Assembly: GCA_023417785.1 (NCBI GenBank)
Contig: JAEZEH010000138.1
Coordinates: forward strand, 1 to 17,857
Direction: 5' to 3'
DNA from: Bacteroidota bacterium
Lineage (GTDB): Bacteria; Bacteroidota; Bacteroidia; Cytophagales; Cyclobacteriaceae
DNA: 17,857 nucleotides
The notes under the pieces were generated by a model. The model made no database searches. It was not told where the DNA came from and saw nothing but the letters and a program-made list of their open reading frames with translations. Of the stretch, positions 1 through 7,387 are shown piece after piece. Position numbers and translations under genes: made by a program. Position 1 is the stretch's first letter, and every line of letters starts with the position of its first letter.

Positions 1-534
1 GCCAGTCACGGAGGCGCACTGGGAATGATCGTTGCCTTATTCATTTACGCCAGACAAACCTCGGAACCAATGCTTCGCACACTTGATATGGTTGCGATCG
101 TCGCACCTTTGGTCGGGCCTTTTATCAGGCTTGGCAATCTCATAAATTCGGAAATCGTCGGCACGCCTGCGGATCTCCCCTGGGCGTTTATTTTTGCAAG
201 CAACGATGATCTTCCCCGGCATCCGGCGCAGCTTTACGAGGCCATCGCGTACCTTATTGCGTTCGGAGTTTTATGGTATATGTATAAATCCAGAAAGGCG
301 CTGCCGGGAAGCGGGTTATTCTTCGGATTATCAATTTCGATGGTTTTCATGTCGCGATTCTTAATTGAGTTTGCCAAGGAAAAGCAAGTCAGTTTCGAAG
401 AACAAATGACATTGGATATGGGCCAATGGTTAAGCGTTCCGTTCATCCTAATAGGGATAATTTTTATCATATACGCCATACGCAATGGCCATACTAAAAC
501 CCTTCGATCTGATCACATGCATGAGAATGGCTGA
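1..534 (+). CDS. lgt: Prolipoprotein diacylglyceryl transferase, 3' part (5' end outside window)
   Basis: The reading frame is open from base 1, so the gene starts upstream of the window; about 177 C-terminal residues are present. Lgt is an inner-membrane enzyme that moves the diacylglyceryl group of phosphatidylglycerol onto the lipobox cysteine of prolipoproteins, the first step of lipoprotein maturation. The visible part opens with SHGGALG, then shows the Lgt signature region R.GNLINSEIVGTP.DLPW, followed by RHPAQLYEA, both typical of the family. Hydrophobic segments follow around PAQLYEAIAYLIAFGVLW, the FFGLSISMVFMSRFLIEF stretch and FILIGIIFIIYAI, consistent with the last membrane helices. 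The C-terminus ends in a short polar tail. No terminator hairpin is seen after the stop; a repeat-bearing gap follows. The family call is secure; only the missing 5' end limits it. Confidence 0.95.
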   Translation, partial: ASHGGALGMIVALFIYARQTSEPMLRTLDMVAIVAPLVGPFIRLGNLINSEIVGTPADLPWAFIFASNDDLPRHPAQLYEAIAYLIAFGVLWYMYKSRKALPGSGLFFGLSISMVFMSRFLIEFAKEKQVSFEEQMTLDMGQWLSVPFILIGIIFIIYAIRNGHTKTLRSDHMHENG

Positions 535-569
535 GTTATGTCGGAATCTCTCTCAAAAAAGGTCGGTGG

Positions 570-617
570 ACCCTTCCGCGTATTCTTCCGCGTGATCTGC
601 GTGTTCCGCGAGAGAGA
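570..617. repeat. Dispersed GC-rich repeat, copy 1
   Basis: A 48-base unit beginning ACCCTTCCGCGT and ending TTCCGCGAGAGAGA. It matches the unit at 682-729 with only two substitutions. Inside the unit TTCCGCG recurs three times at roughly 12-18 base intervals, so it may itself have grown from a shorter repeat. It lies in the gap after lgt, which holds no convincing gene. Confidence 0.8.
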
Positions 618-681
618 AGGGATACCAAGAATATAGCAGGAGCCGTGAAAGGCATTAGTAGCCACGGAAAAGTAACAGCTC

Positions 682-729
682 ACCCTTCCGCGTCTTCGTC
701 CGCGTGATCTGCGTGTTCCGCGAGAGAGA
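682..729. repeat. Dispersed GC-rich repeat, copy 2
   Basis: Second 48-base copy in the same orientation as the one at 570-617, with two mismatches and a 64-base spacer of unrelated sequence between them. It ends about 73 bases before the start of the Crp/Fnr gene, so it would lie in or near that gene's promoter or leader. Confidence 0.8.
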
Positions 730-802
730 TCAATCCCCGACTGGGCTACCGTCGTCTCCTTTATGATTTTGAATCAATCCAAAAATTTGCATAATTCCAC
801 TG

Positions 803-1381
803 ATGGAAAAACTGATTCTGGAGTACATATCGAAATACGTGACATTGACACCGGAGGAGGAGATCGCCATATTAAAAGAAGTGCCCTATCAATCATTCCC
901 AAAGGGAACCCACATTCTAAGGCAAGGCGAAATCTCCAAAGCGTGTTACTTTAATATTCAAGGTTTGGTAAGAGAATACGAAGTCATAGACGGCGAAGAA
1001 CACACGACGTATTTTTACACCGAGGGAGAAGCCATTGTGGAGTTCGAAAGTGCATCGAATAAACAGCCAAGCGGATTAAATTGGGTTTGCGAAGAGGACA
1101 CTACGTTAGTCATTGGCCGGTTTGATCGAATTGAGGGTGCCTATGAAAGAAACCCTAAGCTAGAGAAGATGTCTGCGCTGTTTGTAACTGATAATTTTGG
1201 ACGATATAAGGATCTGAGCAGGTCATTTATCACGTTAACTCCGGAACAGCGCTATCTAAAACTGGTGGAACAACGGCCGGACCTGATTCAGCGGGTGACC
1301 CAATATCATCTGGCAAGTTATTTGGGAATCAAACCTGAAACATTAAGCCGCATTCGGAAAAGGCTGGCTCAAAAACCGTGA
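803..1381 (+). CDS. Crp/Fnr-family transcriptional regulator (first of two)
   Basis: 192 residues. An N-terminal cyclic-nucleotide-binding-like beta-barrel (about residues 15-115; FPKGTHILRQGE at 32-43 is the typical first strand and glycine turn) leads through a dimer helix to a short C-terminal helix-turn-helix at about 166-186 (TQYHLASYLGIKPETLSRIR). The segment LTPEQRYLKLVEQRP is characteristic of the large Bacteroidota Crp/Fnr group, whose effectors are mostly unknown. The barrel lacks an obvious cAMP phosphate-binding cassette and there is no N-terminal Cys cluster for an FNR-type iron-sulfur cluster, so the signal cannot be read. The ATG is not preceded by a Shine-Dalgarno sequence, which is normal here. 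The 3' end overlaps the convergent DUF4386 gene by 13 bases. Role inferred: local or global transcription control. Confidence 0.93.
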   Translation: MEKLILEYISKYVTLTPEEEIAILKEVPYQSFPKGTHILRQGEISKACYFNIQGLVREYEVIDGEEHTTYFYTEGEAIVEFESASNKQPSGLNWVCEEDTTLVIGRFDRIEGAYERNPKLEKMSALFVTDNFGRYKDLSRSFITLTPEQRYLKLVEQRPDLIQRVTQYHLASYLGIKPETLSRIRKRLAQKP

Positions 1382-2070
1382 CCATCTTCCTTGAATTTGG
1401 CTCCAGGTTTCAACCAGAGCCACAGAAAAAAGGCAAGCTCTGAGAATGTCATGGGCAGAATGAAGATGATTATAATCACCGTTTGCAAAAGCTCTTTTTG
1501 AATAAGCAGACTGCTCAAACTGTTTGCAATGTAGCCTAATCCTGCCAATCCCAGCAGCCACCAAATCCATTTAGGGAATTGCATTTGACGTGCTATATAA
1601 GCAAGGAACAAAAGATGGAACCCAAATACGATGAGACCAATTCCAAAACCGGAGTCGTGAAATCTGAGGTAGGCCAATGCCTGCGACGCGGAATCTTCGC
1701 CGTAATGGCCATTGAAATAAATGCCGGCGGCGAGTAGTAGTCCGATGATTGATACCCCCTTGATCGCTACGTAGATAAATCGAAGAGTCACCATTAAATA
1801 GACAACGACCGACTCACGAAATTTGAAAATAGTAAAGATGCCTCCGGCGAGTACCGAATCAAGTAGTATGATCGCAACAAACGCAACCACCATAAGCGAA
1901 TAAGCCAGTCTTGATTGAACAATACTATTCCATGTTGTATGTGAATCGTTCCAGTCGATAAGGCTTGTCCTTGTTGTTTCGGCAAAAATGCCCAACACAA
2001 ACATAACTATGATGCTCCATCCGAGGAGTCGTCTAATTTTTTTGTGGGATTCGAAAGTCTTAAATGACAT
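1369..2070 (-). CDS. DUF4386-type multi-pass membrane protein
   Basis: About 233 residues from the ATG at 2070; a TTG at 2076 would add two residues. The protein is strongly hydrophobic, with about six membrane spans, and polar residues mainly in loops. The middle of the protein has the pattern LRFIYVAIKGVSIIGLL followed by HDSGFGIGLIVFGFHLL and a glycine-rich LLGLAGLGYIANSL, which I recognise as the DUF4386 family. The biochemical role of that family is not known. The gene converges on the Crp/Fnr regulator with a 13-base tail-to-tail overlap, so the two transcripts are complementary at their 3' ends. Its upstream gap (2071-2259) is shared with the divergent kinase gene and holds a perfect FNR-type palindrome at 2104-2117 about 34 bases before this start. 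Confidence 0.8.
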   Translation of the reverse strand: MSFKTFESHKKIRRLLGWSIIVMFVLGIFAETTRTSLIDWNDSHTTWNSIVQSRLAYSLMVVAFVAIILLDSVLAGGIFTIFKFRESVVVYLMVTLRFIYVAIKGVSIIGLLLAAGIYFNGHYGEDSASQALAYLRFHDSGFGIGLIVFGFHLLFLAYIARQMQFPKWIWWLLGLAGLGYIANSLSSLLIQKELLQTVIIIIFILPMTFSELAFFLWLWLKPGAKFKEDGHGF

Positions 2071-2103
2071 ATCCAAAAATATGGCGTACCGGTGCCCCGA
2101 TCG

Positions 2104-2117
2104 TTGACTTAAGTCAA
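2104..2117. promoter_or_regulatory. Perfect palindrome TTGACTTAAGTCAA, FNR/FixK-type operator candidate
   Basis: The 14 bases are exactly self-complementary and fit the TTGA-N6-TCAA layout bound by FNR, FixK, ANR and DNR regulators of the Crp/Fnr superfamily. The site sits in the gap between the divergent DUF4386 gene (start 2070) and the APH-fold kinase (start 2260), and a Crp/Fnr gene lies one gene away. Which regulator binds, and which of the two genes it controls, is inference. Confidence 0.5.
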
Positions 2118-2180
2118 TATCGATTTACCCGATCAGGAAATCTCTGGAAGGGACGGGAATCACAGAAGAATAAACACCAT

Positions 2181-2226
2181 CGTCTGTGTATTCACTTGTG
2201 ATCTGCGTGTTGCGTGAGAAAAAAAG
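2181..2226. repeat. Dispersed repeat, degenerate copy 3
   Basis: Shares GTGATCTGCGTGTT and the upstream GTATTC block with the copy at 570-617, in the same orientation, but has a two-base deletion between these blocks and decay at both ends (the GAGAGAGA tail is GAGAAAAAAA here). It lies just before the kinase gene. With copies 1 and 2 it brackets the Crp/Fnr-DUF4386 gene pair. Confidence 0.55.
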
Positions 2227-2259
2227 TAGATGCACCTTCGTCCTGTATCACCACCTATT

Positions 2260-3249
2260 ATGAACTTATTCCCTGTAACGGAGTCCACCTTATCGGCATC
2301 ACATCTGGCACACGAGATTGAAAACCAGTACAAATTGAATTCACCAGTAACGTGTAAATTGCTTCGTACGGGCATGAATCACCTTTACCTCGTGATGGCC
2401 GCGGAGAGCAAATGGGTTTTTCGAGTTTACACATATGGGTGGCGGACCGTGGATGAAATTTCCGAAGAGATCCGTTTGCTGAAGATCCTAAAGGAGAACG
2501 ATGTCTCCGTCGCCTATCCCATCCTTTCGAAATCAAATAACGAGATGCTTTCACTTGCAGCACCCGAAGGCACGCGTTATGGTGTCTTGTTTTCGTATGC
2601 TGCGGGGAGAAAAGATCCCCGTTTCGCTGCAGCGACGAGTTTCCATATTGGCAAGGCGCTGGCACGAATGCATTCGCTGACCACGGGTCTTGAACTTCGG
2701 CGGATTACGTACACGCCGACAGTCATGTTCGACGATTCGTTCGCCTTTGTGACCGGACTCTTCGGTACTGAAAACGCCGAAGTTAAACGGATACGGCAAC
2801 TGAACAGCTTCTTGAAGAGACGATATCAACAGGTTGATGGGTCGGCATTTCGGCGTGGCGTGGTACACCTCGATGTGTGGTTCGACAATCTTCATATAAA
2901 AGAAGAAAGTGAAATAACATTTTTTGATTTCGATTTCTGCGGGAACGCATGGCTGATTCATGACGTGGCATACTTCCTTTTTCAGCTCTATGCTACCAAC
3001 AACGAATCCGACTATCATACCAAGGCCAACGCATTCTTCGAAGGATATGCAACAATTCATTCCCCGACGAAAGATGAGCTTGACTTCATTCCTTACGCCG
3101 CGTTGGGCGTCTTGTCATTCTATCTGGGGGTTCAATGCCGTACTTTCGATACATGGTCAAATGTATTTTTGAACGAAGATCACCTGAAACGATTCGTAGG
3201 CTTACTTGACCGGTGGGCGGCGTTCCATAAACTCACCATAGACCGCTGA
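2260..3249 (+). CDS. APH-fold phosphotransferase (aminoglycoside/choline/homoserine kinase-like)
   Basis: 329 residues from the ATG at 2260; an in-frame ATG at 2230 would add ten residues, but the MNLFPVTESTLSASHL start resembles the usual beginning of this group. Kinase hallmarks are present: an N-lobe with WVFRVY as the likely lysine-replacing/ATP strand region, the catalytic loop HLDVWFDN (His203, Asp205, Asn210) and the metal-binding FFDFDF (Asp223 and Asp225), then the C-lobe segment WLIHDVAYFLFQLY. This is the phosphotransferase enzyme family APH (PF01636), which includes homoserine kinase type II, choline kinase and the stress kinase SrkA/YihE; the substrate cannot be read from sequence. 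There is no evidence that it confers drug resistance. It converges on the Cys-cluster gene with a 30-base gap. Confidence 0.85.
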   Translation: MNLFPVTESTLSASHLAHEIENQYKLNSPVTCKLLRTGMNHLYLVMAAESKWVFRVYTYGWRTVDEISEEIRLLKILKENDVSVAYPILSKSNNEMLSLAAPEGTRYGVLFSYAAGRKDPRFAAATSFHIGKALARMHSLTTGLELRRITYTPTVMFDDSFAFVTGLFGTENAEVKRIRQLNSFLKRRYQQVDGSAFRRGVVHLDVWFDNLHIKEESEITFFDFDFCGNAWLIHDVAYFLFQLYATNNESDYHTKANAFFEGYATIHSPTKDELDFIPYAALGVLSFYLGVQCRTFDTWSNVFLNEDHLKRFVGLLDRWAAFHKLTIDR

Positions 3250-3279
3250 AGCAAGCACTACGAACCTGACTAAGGAGGA

Positions 3280-4017
3280 CTACAAGTTTGGTCGATGACG
3301 AACCTGGGTATCGAAACCCGGCCGGACAAACTTCATTGCATTCGGGAAAAACTCCAAAGTCGTTTTACGGAGTTGCTCGAGGCTCACCAGAAATGCGAGT
3401 ATATCGTCTTCAAATTCTTGCATCGAATGATATAGTATCCGCCACTCCTCAAGGGATCGCTCCATGGCCATTAGCGCAATCTTTGCTGAGCCGTCGGAAT
3501 CCTTCTGTAGTCCATTGTCCTCCGCCCATTGGTCAGTTGTCACAATACTGCTGATGGCCCGGCATAGTTTGACGTGAATAAGGGCTGAGTAACGGGCGAT
3601 CACTGTGGTAGATTCTTGGATCTTTGAGCCGTAGCTGCAACCTTCGACTAGATGTTCTCGACTAACGTCAAGCGAAGCCATCCAGCGGAATACACGCATA
3701 TCATAGTCCAGGCTTTGAATGGATAGCGGATGTTGTTTCCTCATCGGCCCGGCTTGCGCCACTTCGTTGTGCCATGCGTTCTGTACCTCAGACAAAGTGA
3801 GGTCTAACCCGTGCTCGCGGGCAGCTTCGTCCAGCACAGCTCTCGCTTTCGCGAGGTTAAGCGAGAGGGAATCCAGGAGAGATCGGTGCGGCATTTCGGG
3901 TATCCGACGTGAGGCGGTTACAGGATCATCGTAAATAGCACATCGATTGGTGAAATTGCAACGCTCACACCAGCGGTCACAATAATTGTAAATACCGGGA
4001 ATGGTTTTCTTTTGCAT
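3280..4017 (-). CDS. Uncharacterised protein with N-terminal four-Cys cluster
   Basis: 245 residues, function not recognised. The N-terminus reads GIYNYCDRWCERCNFTNRC, giving Cys13, Cys17, Cys20 and Cys26 (C-x3-C-x2-C-x5-C), a spacing suited to a zinc ion or an iron-sulfur cluster. The rest is predominantly helical and soluble, with no signal peptide or membrane span: a Leu/Ala-rich helix near 45-75, a tryptophan-containing centre (MRVFRWMASL), and a long acidic helical stretch near 195-225 that includes EFEDDILAFL. I have a recollection of similar proteins with the same N-terminal motif in Bacteroidota genomes but no functional assignment. It lies 126 bases downstream of the MFS transporter gene on the same strand, and could be read through from it; no terminator was found between them. 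Confidence 0.75.
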   Translation of the reverse strand: MQKKTIPGIYNYCDRWCERCNFTNRCAIYDDPVTASRRIPEMPHRSLLDSLSLNLAKARAVLDEAAREHGLDLTLSEVQNAWHNEVAQAGPMRKQHPLSIQSLDYDMRVFRWMASLDVSREHLVEGCSYGSKIQESTTVIARYSALIHVKLCRAISSIVTTDQWAEDNGLQKDSDGSAKIALMAMERSLEEWRILYHSMQEFEDDILAFLVSLEQLRKTTLEFFPNAMKFVRPGFDTQVRHRPNL

Positions 4018-4143
4018 AACGGGTAAATTTTATGTTGTACATCGGTTCGGGCCAGAGAAAGCACCGCTTCCATTGGCTCGTGAATACGAATTTATAAGTA
4101 ATGCCGAAAAAAACAAGTGCAGTTCGGGCGAGATGCGCAGCGC

Positions 4144-5334
4144 TTACTTCCGGAATGTCGCCATTAATCCGAGAACCGGCCCTGGTACCAGGAACAACAA
4201 AAGATAATCGTTAGAAATTACGGCGGACAATGCATTGACGGTTTGGATACTTATGATAGTGATGGCAAATCCGATGCAGGTAGCAAAAGTCAGGAGCGTG
4301 CCACGGGCTTCAGCAGGGGCGTTTGTGGCAACCAGGGCGGAGAATTGCGGCGAATCGGACACCACGGTCAGCCCCCAGACAAGCAGGAAGATCAAAAACA
4401 ACGGAAGGGGTATGTGCCACATTGCCGGTGAGAGGAGGCAGCATATGCCAGAAATAAAAAGTGCTGTCCGGGCAACACTTGTGCTGCCAAAGCGAAGCGA
4501 AAGTTTGCCTCCCGCCCAGCAACCAAATCCGCCGATAGCAATAACCATAAACGAAAACAACGAGGCTTGATTAAGGGGCAGTTGCCACGAATTCAGATAG
4601 CGGGAAATAATCCACGGGACGAGCGCCCAAAACGTATACAGTTCCCACATATGCCCGAAATATCCAAGCATGGGTGCCCTGATAGTTCGTGTTTTCAGAG
4701 TGTGGGAGATATGAGAGAGCGTAAATCGCGTACTCTGTTTCCGGAAGGGACCATCTGGCACAACCACGAGGAGAATCAGTCCGCCGCCCAATGCTATTGC
4801 CGATATTACAGGAAGGAGAATCTCAGGATGACTGATTGTGTCAACGGACTTCAGGGCGTGAGGCAGGGCGGTGCCAAGAACAAGCGCACCCACCAATGCT
4901 CCCAGCCAGTCACCGAGTCCATGCTCCCGCCAGTCCGCGGCGATCTTCATGCCCACCGGATAGATTCCGCCTAGGCACACGCCGGTAAAAAAACGACTTG
5001 CAAGAGCCAGCGGAAATGATCCGGCGGAAATTAATGGGATGCAGTTGCACAAAGCACCGACGCAACAACTGAAAAAGAAAAGCCGCGATGGCGACATACG
5101 ATCCGAAAGACCAGTAAGGGTAACGAGTAATGTGCCTGCAATAAAGCCTGCCTGAACCGCGGTGGTTACATGGCCCGTCGATCCCGGTGGCCACTGAAAA
5201 ATTTCCTGAAGTGAGGTGACGACCGCGTTTCCAGCAAACCAGAGGGAAGTACCGCAAAATTGCGCGAATACGATAACAAAGAATACGAGGGAAAGATTGG
5301 GACCGCGAAGGGGAAATGACTCAGCGGGTTTCAA
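4144..5334 (-). CDS. MFS transporter
   Basis: 396 residues with about twelve hydrophobic spans in two bundles, a normal length for the Major Facilitator Superfamily. The first half has FCGTSLWFAGNAV in helix 1, the GLSDRMSPSRLF loop that corresponds to the conserved MFS loop-2-3 motif, and FTGVCLGGIYPVGMKIAADW in helices 4-5. The second half starts after a basic central loop (HTLKTRTIRAPM) with GYFGHMWELYTFWALVPW, seen in one subgroup of bacterial MFS carriers. The transported compound cannot be read from the sequence. The start codon lies inside the end of the upstream 141-residue gene (14-base overlap), so the two are probably co-transcribed and translationally coupled. Confidence 0.88.
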   Translation of the reverse strand: MKPAESFPLRGPNLSLVFFVIVFAQFCGTSLWFAGNAVVTSLQEIFQWPPGSTGHVTTAVQAGFIAGTLLVTLTGLSDRMSPSRLFFFSCCVGALCNCIPLISAGSFPLALASRFFTGVCLGGIYPVGMKIAADWREHGLGDWLGALVGALVLGTALPHALKSVDTISHPEILLPVISAIALGGGLILLVVVPDGPFRKQSTRFTLSHISHTLKTRTIRAPMLGYFGHMWELYTFWALVPWIISRYLNSWQLPLNQASLFSFMVIAIGGFGCWAGGKLSLRFGSTSVARTALFISGICCLLSPAMWHIPLPLFLIFLLVWGLTVVSDSPQFSALVATNAPAEARGTLLTFATCIGFAITIISIQTVNALSAVISNDYLLLFLVPGPVLGLMATFRK

Positions 5335-5746
5335 TGCGTTCTACACGGGTTACGAAATAGCGGGTGTCGCCCCGCCACTTAAAACGGGCGTAGCGAACTT
5401 TGAAATGGAGGTTGACACGCTCTCCACTCAGCGCCACTTCCTGCAGCGCCTGGATAACAACATCGTTATCCTTTTCAACGGAAAAGTCAAAAGATTCGGC
5501 TATGGGACTGGCACCTTTCAGGGCGCCGAATGTTTCAAGGTTGAGTTTCCCTTCAAATGTTTTGAACACGACCCCTTTTTCACTAATACGTAAAACCTTT
5601 CCCGCCATTACGCCGGTTTCATATACAGCCCAATAGTAAAAACTAAAAACCGCGATCGCGCCGGTGACTACTATTATCAGGAAGATCCGTAGGACCTTTT
5701 TGCCCGTTTTCTTCGCCCGGGCACCAAAACCAACCGCGTCTTCCAT
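5321..5746 (-). CDS. Small membrane-anchored conserved protein of unknown function
   Basis: 141 residues: a basic cytoplasmic N-terminus (ARAKKTGKKVLR), one membrane span at about 20-41 (IFLIIVVTGAIAVFSFYYWAVY), then a soluble domain of about 95 residues with KVLRISEKGVVFKTFEGKLNL near 50-70 and WRGDTRYFVTRVE at the end. I recognise the pattern 'KGxxFKTxEGxLNL...FDFSV...GxRVxLxY...WRGDTxYFVxxVE' as a family widespread in Bacteroidota; some database entries label it a 6-phosphogluconate dehydrogenase, which nothing in this sequence supports. The soluble part would face the periplasm. It overlaps the MFS gene by 14 bases, and the frr terminator at 5804-5830 separates it from pyrH-frr upstream. 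Confidence 0.82.
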   Translation of the reverse strand: MEDAVGFGARAKKTGKKVLRIFLIIVVTGAIAVFSFYYWAVYETGVMAGKVLRISEKGVVFKTFEGKLNLETFGALKGASPIAESFDFSVEKDNDVVIQALQEVALSGERVNLHFKVRYARFKWRGDTRYFVTRVERIETR

Positions 5747-5803
5747 AAGAGTGATTTAATACAAAGTAATTTACGAAGATTTCCCGGCCATTCGCCGGCG
5801 GGC

Positions 5804-5830
5804 AAAAAAAATGCTCCGGATCGCGGAGCA
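5804..5830 (-). terminator. Intrinsic terminator of the pyrH-frr unit
   Basis: Read on the minus strand, a 7-bp stem TGCTCCG/CGGAGCA with a five-base loop is followed directly by eight T residues. It begins 23 bases after the frr stop and ends before the next minus-strand gene at 5746, so that gene needs its own promoter. Confidence 0.88.
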
Positions 5831-5853
5831 CTTATCAGTTTGAGACGTTATCA

Positions 5854-6408
5854 TTAAACAGTCATGATTTCGGTTTCTTTCTTTTTCATAACCGCATCGA
5901 TTCGGGCGATGAAATCGTCAGTCATCTTCTGAACGTTCTCCTCGCCGTTCTTCACGTCGTCTTCAGAAACACCCTTGATTTTTTTAAGTTGCTCATTGGT
6001 GTCTTTGCGAATGCTGCGGATGCTTATGCGACCGTGCTCGCATTCCTGCCCGACCTGGCGGACCAGTTGTTTGCGCCGTTCTTCGGTCAGCATCGGAATG
6101 TTGATAATTACCTGCTGACCATCATTCTGGGGATTAAGTCCCAGGTTGGCGTTCATGATAGACCGTTCGATTTCGGGGATCATATTTTTTTCCCATGGTT
6201 TCACGAAGATCGTACGTGCGTCGGGTGTAGTGAGGGAGGCAACCTGCTGAAGTGGCGTCATTGAACCGTAGTAGGAAACCTGAATCCCTTCGAGCATACT
6301 GGGGTTGGCTTTGCCGGCCCTGATCTTGGTGAGTTCGTGCGAGCAATGATTAAGTGCTTTGGTCATCAGTTCCCGCGCTTCCTCCAGAAATAATTCGATT
6401 TCTTCCAT
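5854..6408 (-). CDS. frr: Ribosome recycling factor
   Basis: 184 residues, the standard length (about 185). RRF works with EF-G to split the post-termination ribosome and release mRNA and tRNA in the cytoplasm. Clear family segments: KIRAGKANPSMLEGIQVSYYGSMTPLQQVA near 28-58, the domain-II stretch IFVKPWEKNMIPEIERSI followed by LGLNPQNDGQ, then LTEERRKQLVRQVGQECEHGRISIRSIRKD and a C-terminal helix ending in DFIARIDAVMKKKETEIM. The ATG at 6408 gives the usual MEE/I start. It follows pyrH by 41 bases on the same strand, the arrangement found in most bacteria, and is closed by the terminator at 5804-5830. Essential gene in bacteria generally. Confidence 0.98.
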   Translation of the reverse strand: MEEIELFLEEARELMTKALNHCSHELTKIRAGKANPSMLEGIQVSYYGSMTPLQQVASLTTPDARTIFVKPWEKNMIPEIERSIMNANLGLNPQNDGQQVIINIPMLTEERRKQLVRQVGQECEHGRISIRSIRKDTNEQLKKIKGVSEDDVKNGEENVQKMTDDFIARIDAVMKKKETEIMTV

Positions 6409-6449
6409 AACGAAATGAGTTGATGCTAAAAACTATGGGCGAAAGCTTC

Positions 6450-7160
6450 TCACGATGCAATGAGAGTACCTGCCGGTTCTCCCTGTACGATCTTTAGAAG
6501 ATTGCCTTTCTTATTCATATCAAAAACGATTATCGGAAGTTTGTTTTCCATGCACAGCGTGAAGGCCGTCATGTCCATAATATTCAGGTTCTTTTCGTAG
6601 GCTTCCTGGAATGTCAGGTTTGAATACCGTACTGCGTCAGGGAATTTTTCAGGGTCTTTGGTATAGACTCCATCCACGCGGGTACCCTTAAGCACCACAT
6701 CGGCCTGGACCTCGATAGCCCGGAGGCTTGCCGTCGAGTCCGTGGTGAAATACGGGTTTCCTATTCCGGCACCAAAAATAACTATCCGGCCTTTTTCGAG
6801 GTGTCGGATGGCACGGCGCCGGATAAACGGTTCACACACCTGTTCCATTTTTATCCCGGCCATAAGACGTGTGTACATCCCATGTCTTTCCAATGCACTC
6901 TGAAGGGCCATGGCGTTGATAACCGTTGCCAGCATCCCCATGTAATCACCTTGTACACGATCGATGCCGAGGGCTTCGGCCTGGCCGCCGCGAAAAATAT
7001 TGCCGCCACCAATGACAATAGCAACTTCAATCTTATGATCCCTCAACGCTTTGATTTCTTCACAATACTGTTCGAGAACGTTCGGGTCTATGTTGGTTGT
7101 TTTGGCGGCGCCCTGTAACGCTTCTCCGCTCAGCTTCAAAAGGATACGTTTGTACTTCAC
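6450..7160 (-). CDS. pyrH: Uridylate kinase (UMP kinase)
   Basis: 236 residues of the amino-acid kinase fold. It phosphorylates UMP to UDP with ATP, the step that feeds pyrimidine nucleotide synthesis; bacterial enzymes are hexamers regulated by GTP and UTP. Visible motifs: KYKRILLKLSGEAL at the N-terminus (phosphate-binding Lys and Gly), VIGGGNIFRG at 49-58, GNPYFTTDSTAS at 134-145 for the UMP/ATP pocket, and KGTRVDGVYTKDP at 158-170. The start is a GTG at 7160, supported by the family-typical first residues. It is directly upstream of frr. The usual partners rpsB and tsf are not next to it here. A weak -7-like box (CATATTTG, minus strand, 7246-7253) lies about 85 bases upstream, with no matching -33 element. 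Confidence 0.98.
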   Translation of the reverse strand: MKYKRILLKLSGEALQGAAKTTNIDPNVLEQYCEEIKALRDHKIEVAIVIGGGNIFRGGQAEALGIDRVQGDYMGMLATVINAMALQSALERHGMYTRLMAGIKMEQVCEPFIRRRAIRHLEKGRIVIFGAGIGNPYFTTDSTASLRAIEVQADVVLKGTRVDGVYTKDPEKFPDAVRYSNLTFQEAYEKNLNIMDMTAFTLCMENKLPIIVFDMNKKGNLLKIVQGEPAGTLIAS

Positions 7161-7387
7161 GCGATGTTATTTGGTTTCGGTTGGTGACCCGCCTTGTTTT
7201 TCAGAAAGTCCCCATGATCCCGGACCCTTTTTCCGGCAAATCGTGCAAATATGCCGAGTAAAATCCGAAGTTTAAAGGTAGAAAGTCGTTTTTTCCCGGA
7301 TTCTTCATTCAATTTCGGAGAAGATTATTTCACTCCTGATACATCCTGGCTCTTTCCCGCAGACTTCTCGTCCGTGATGAAATAACC

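Noticed and set aside
570..729. Possible CRISPR array or rRNA/tRNA-related repeat
   Set aside because: Only two copies with one 64-base spacer, no cas genes and no further units; the third copy is 1.5 kb away and degenerate.
769..777. TTGAATCAA before the first Crp/Fnr gene as an autoregulatory site
   Set aside because: The TTGA and TCAA halves are separated by one base instead of six, so it does not fit a Crp/Fnr site.
2074..2081. Minus-strand TATTTTTG, an exact TAnnTTTG box before the DUF4386 gene
   Set aside because: It lies only 3 bases before the ATG, so transcription would begin at or after the start codon, and no -33 element is at the right distance.
2260..3249. APH-fold gene as an antibiotic-resistance gene
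   Set aside because: The fold is shared by many kinases with metabolic or stress substrates, and nothing specific to aminoglycoside enzymes is visible.
7325..7385. Inverted pair TTATTTCA / TGAAATAA after the second Crp/Fnr gene
   Set aside because: The loop is 45 bases and there is no T tract, so it does not make a terminator.
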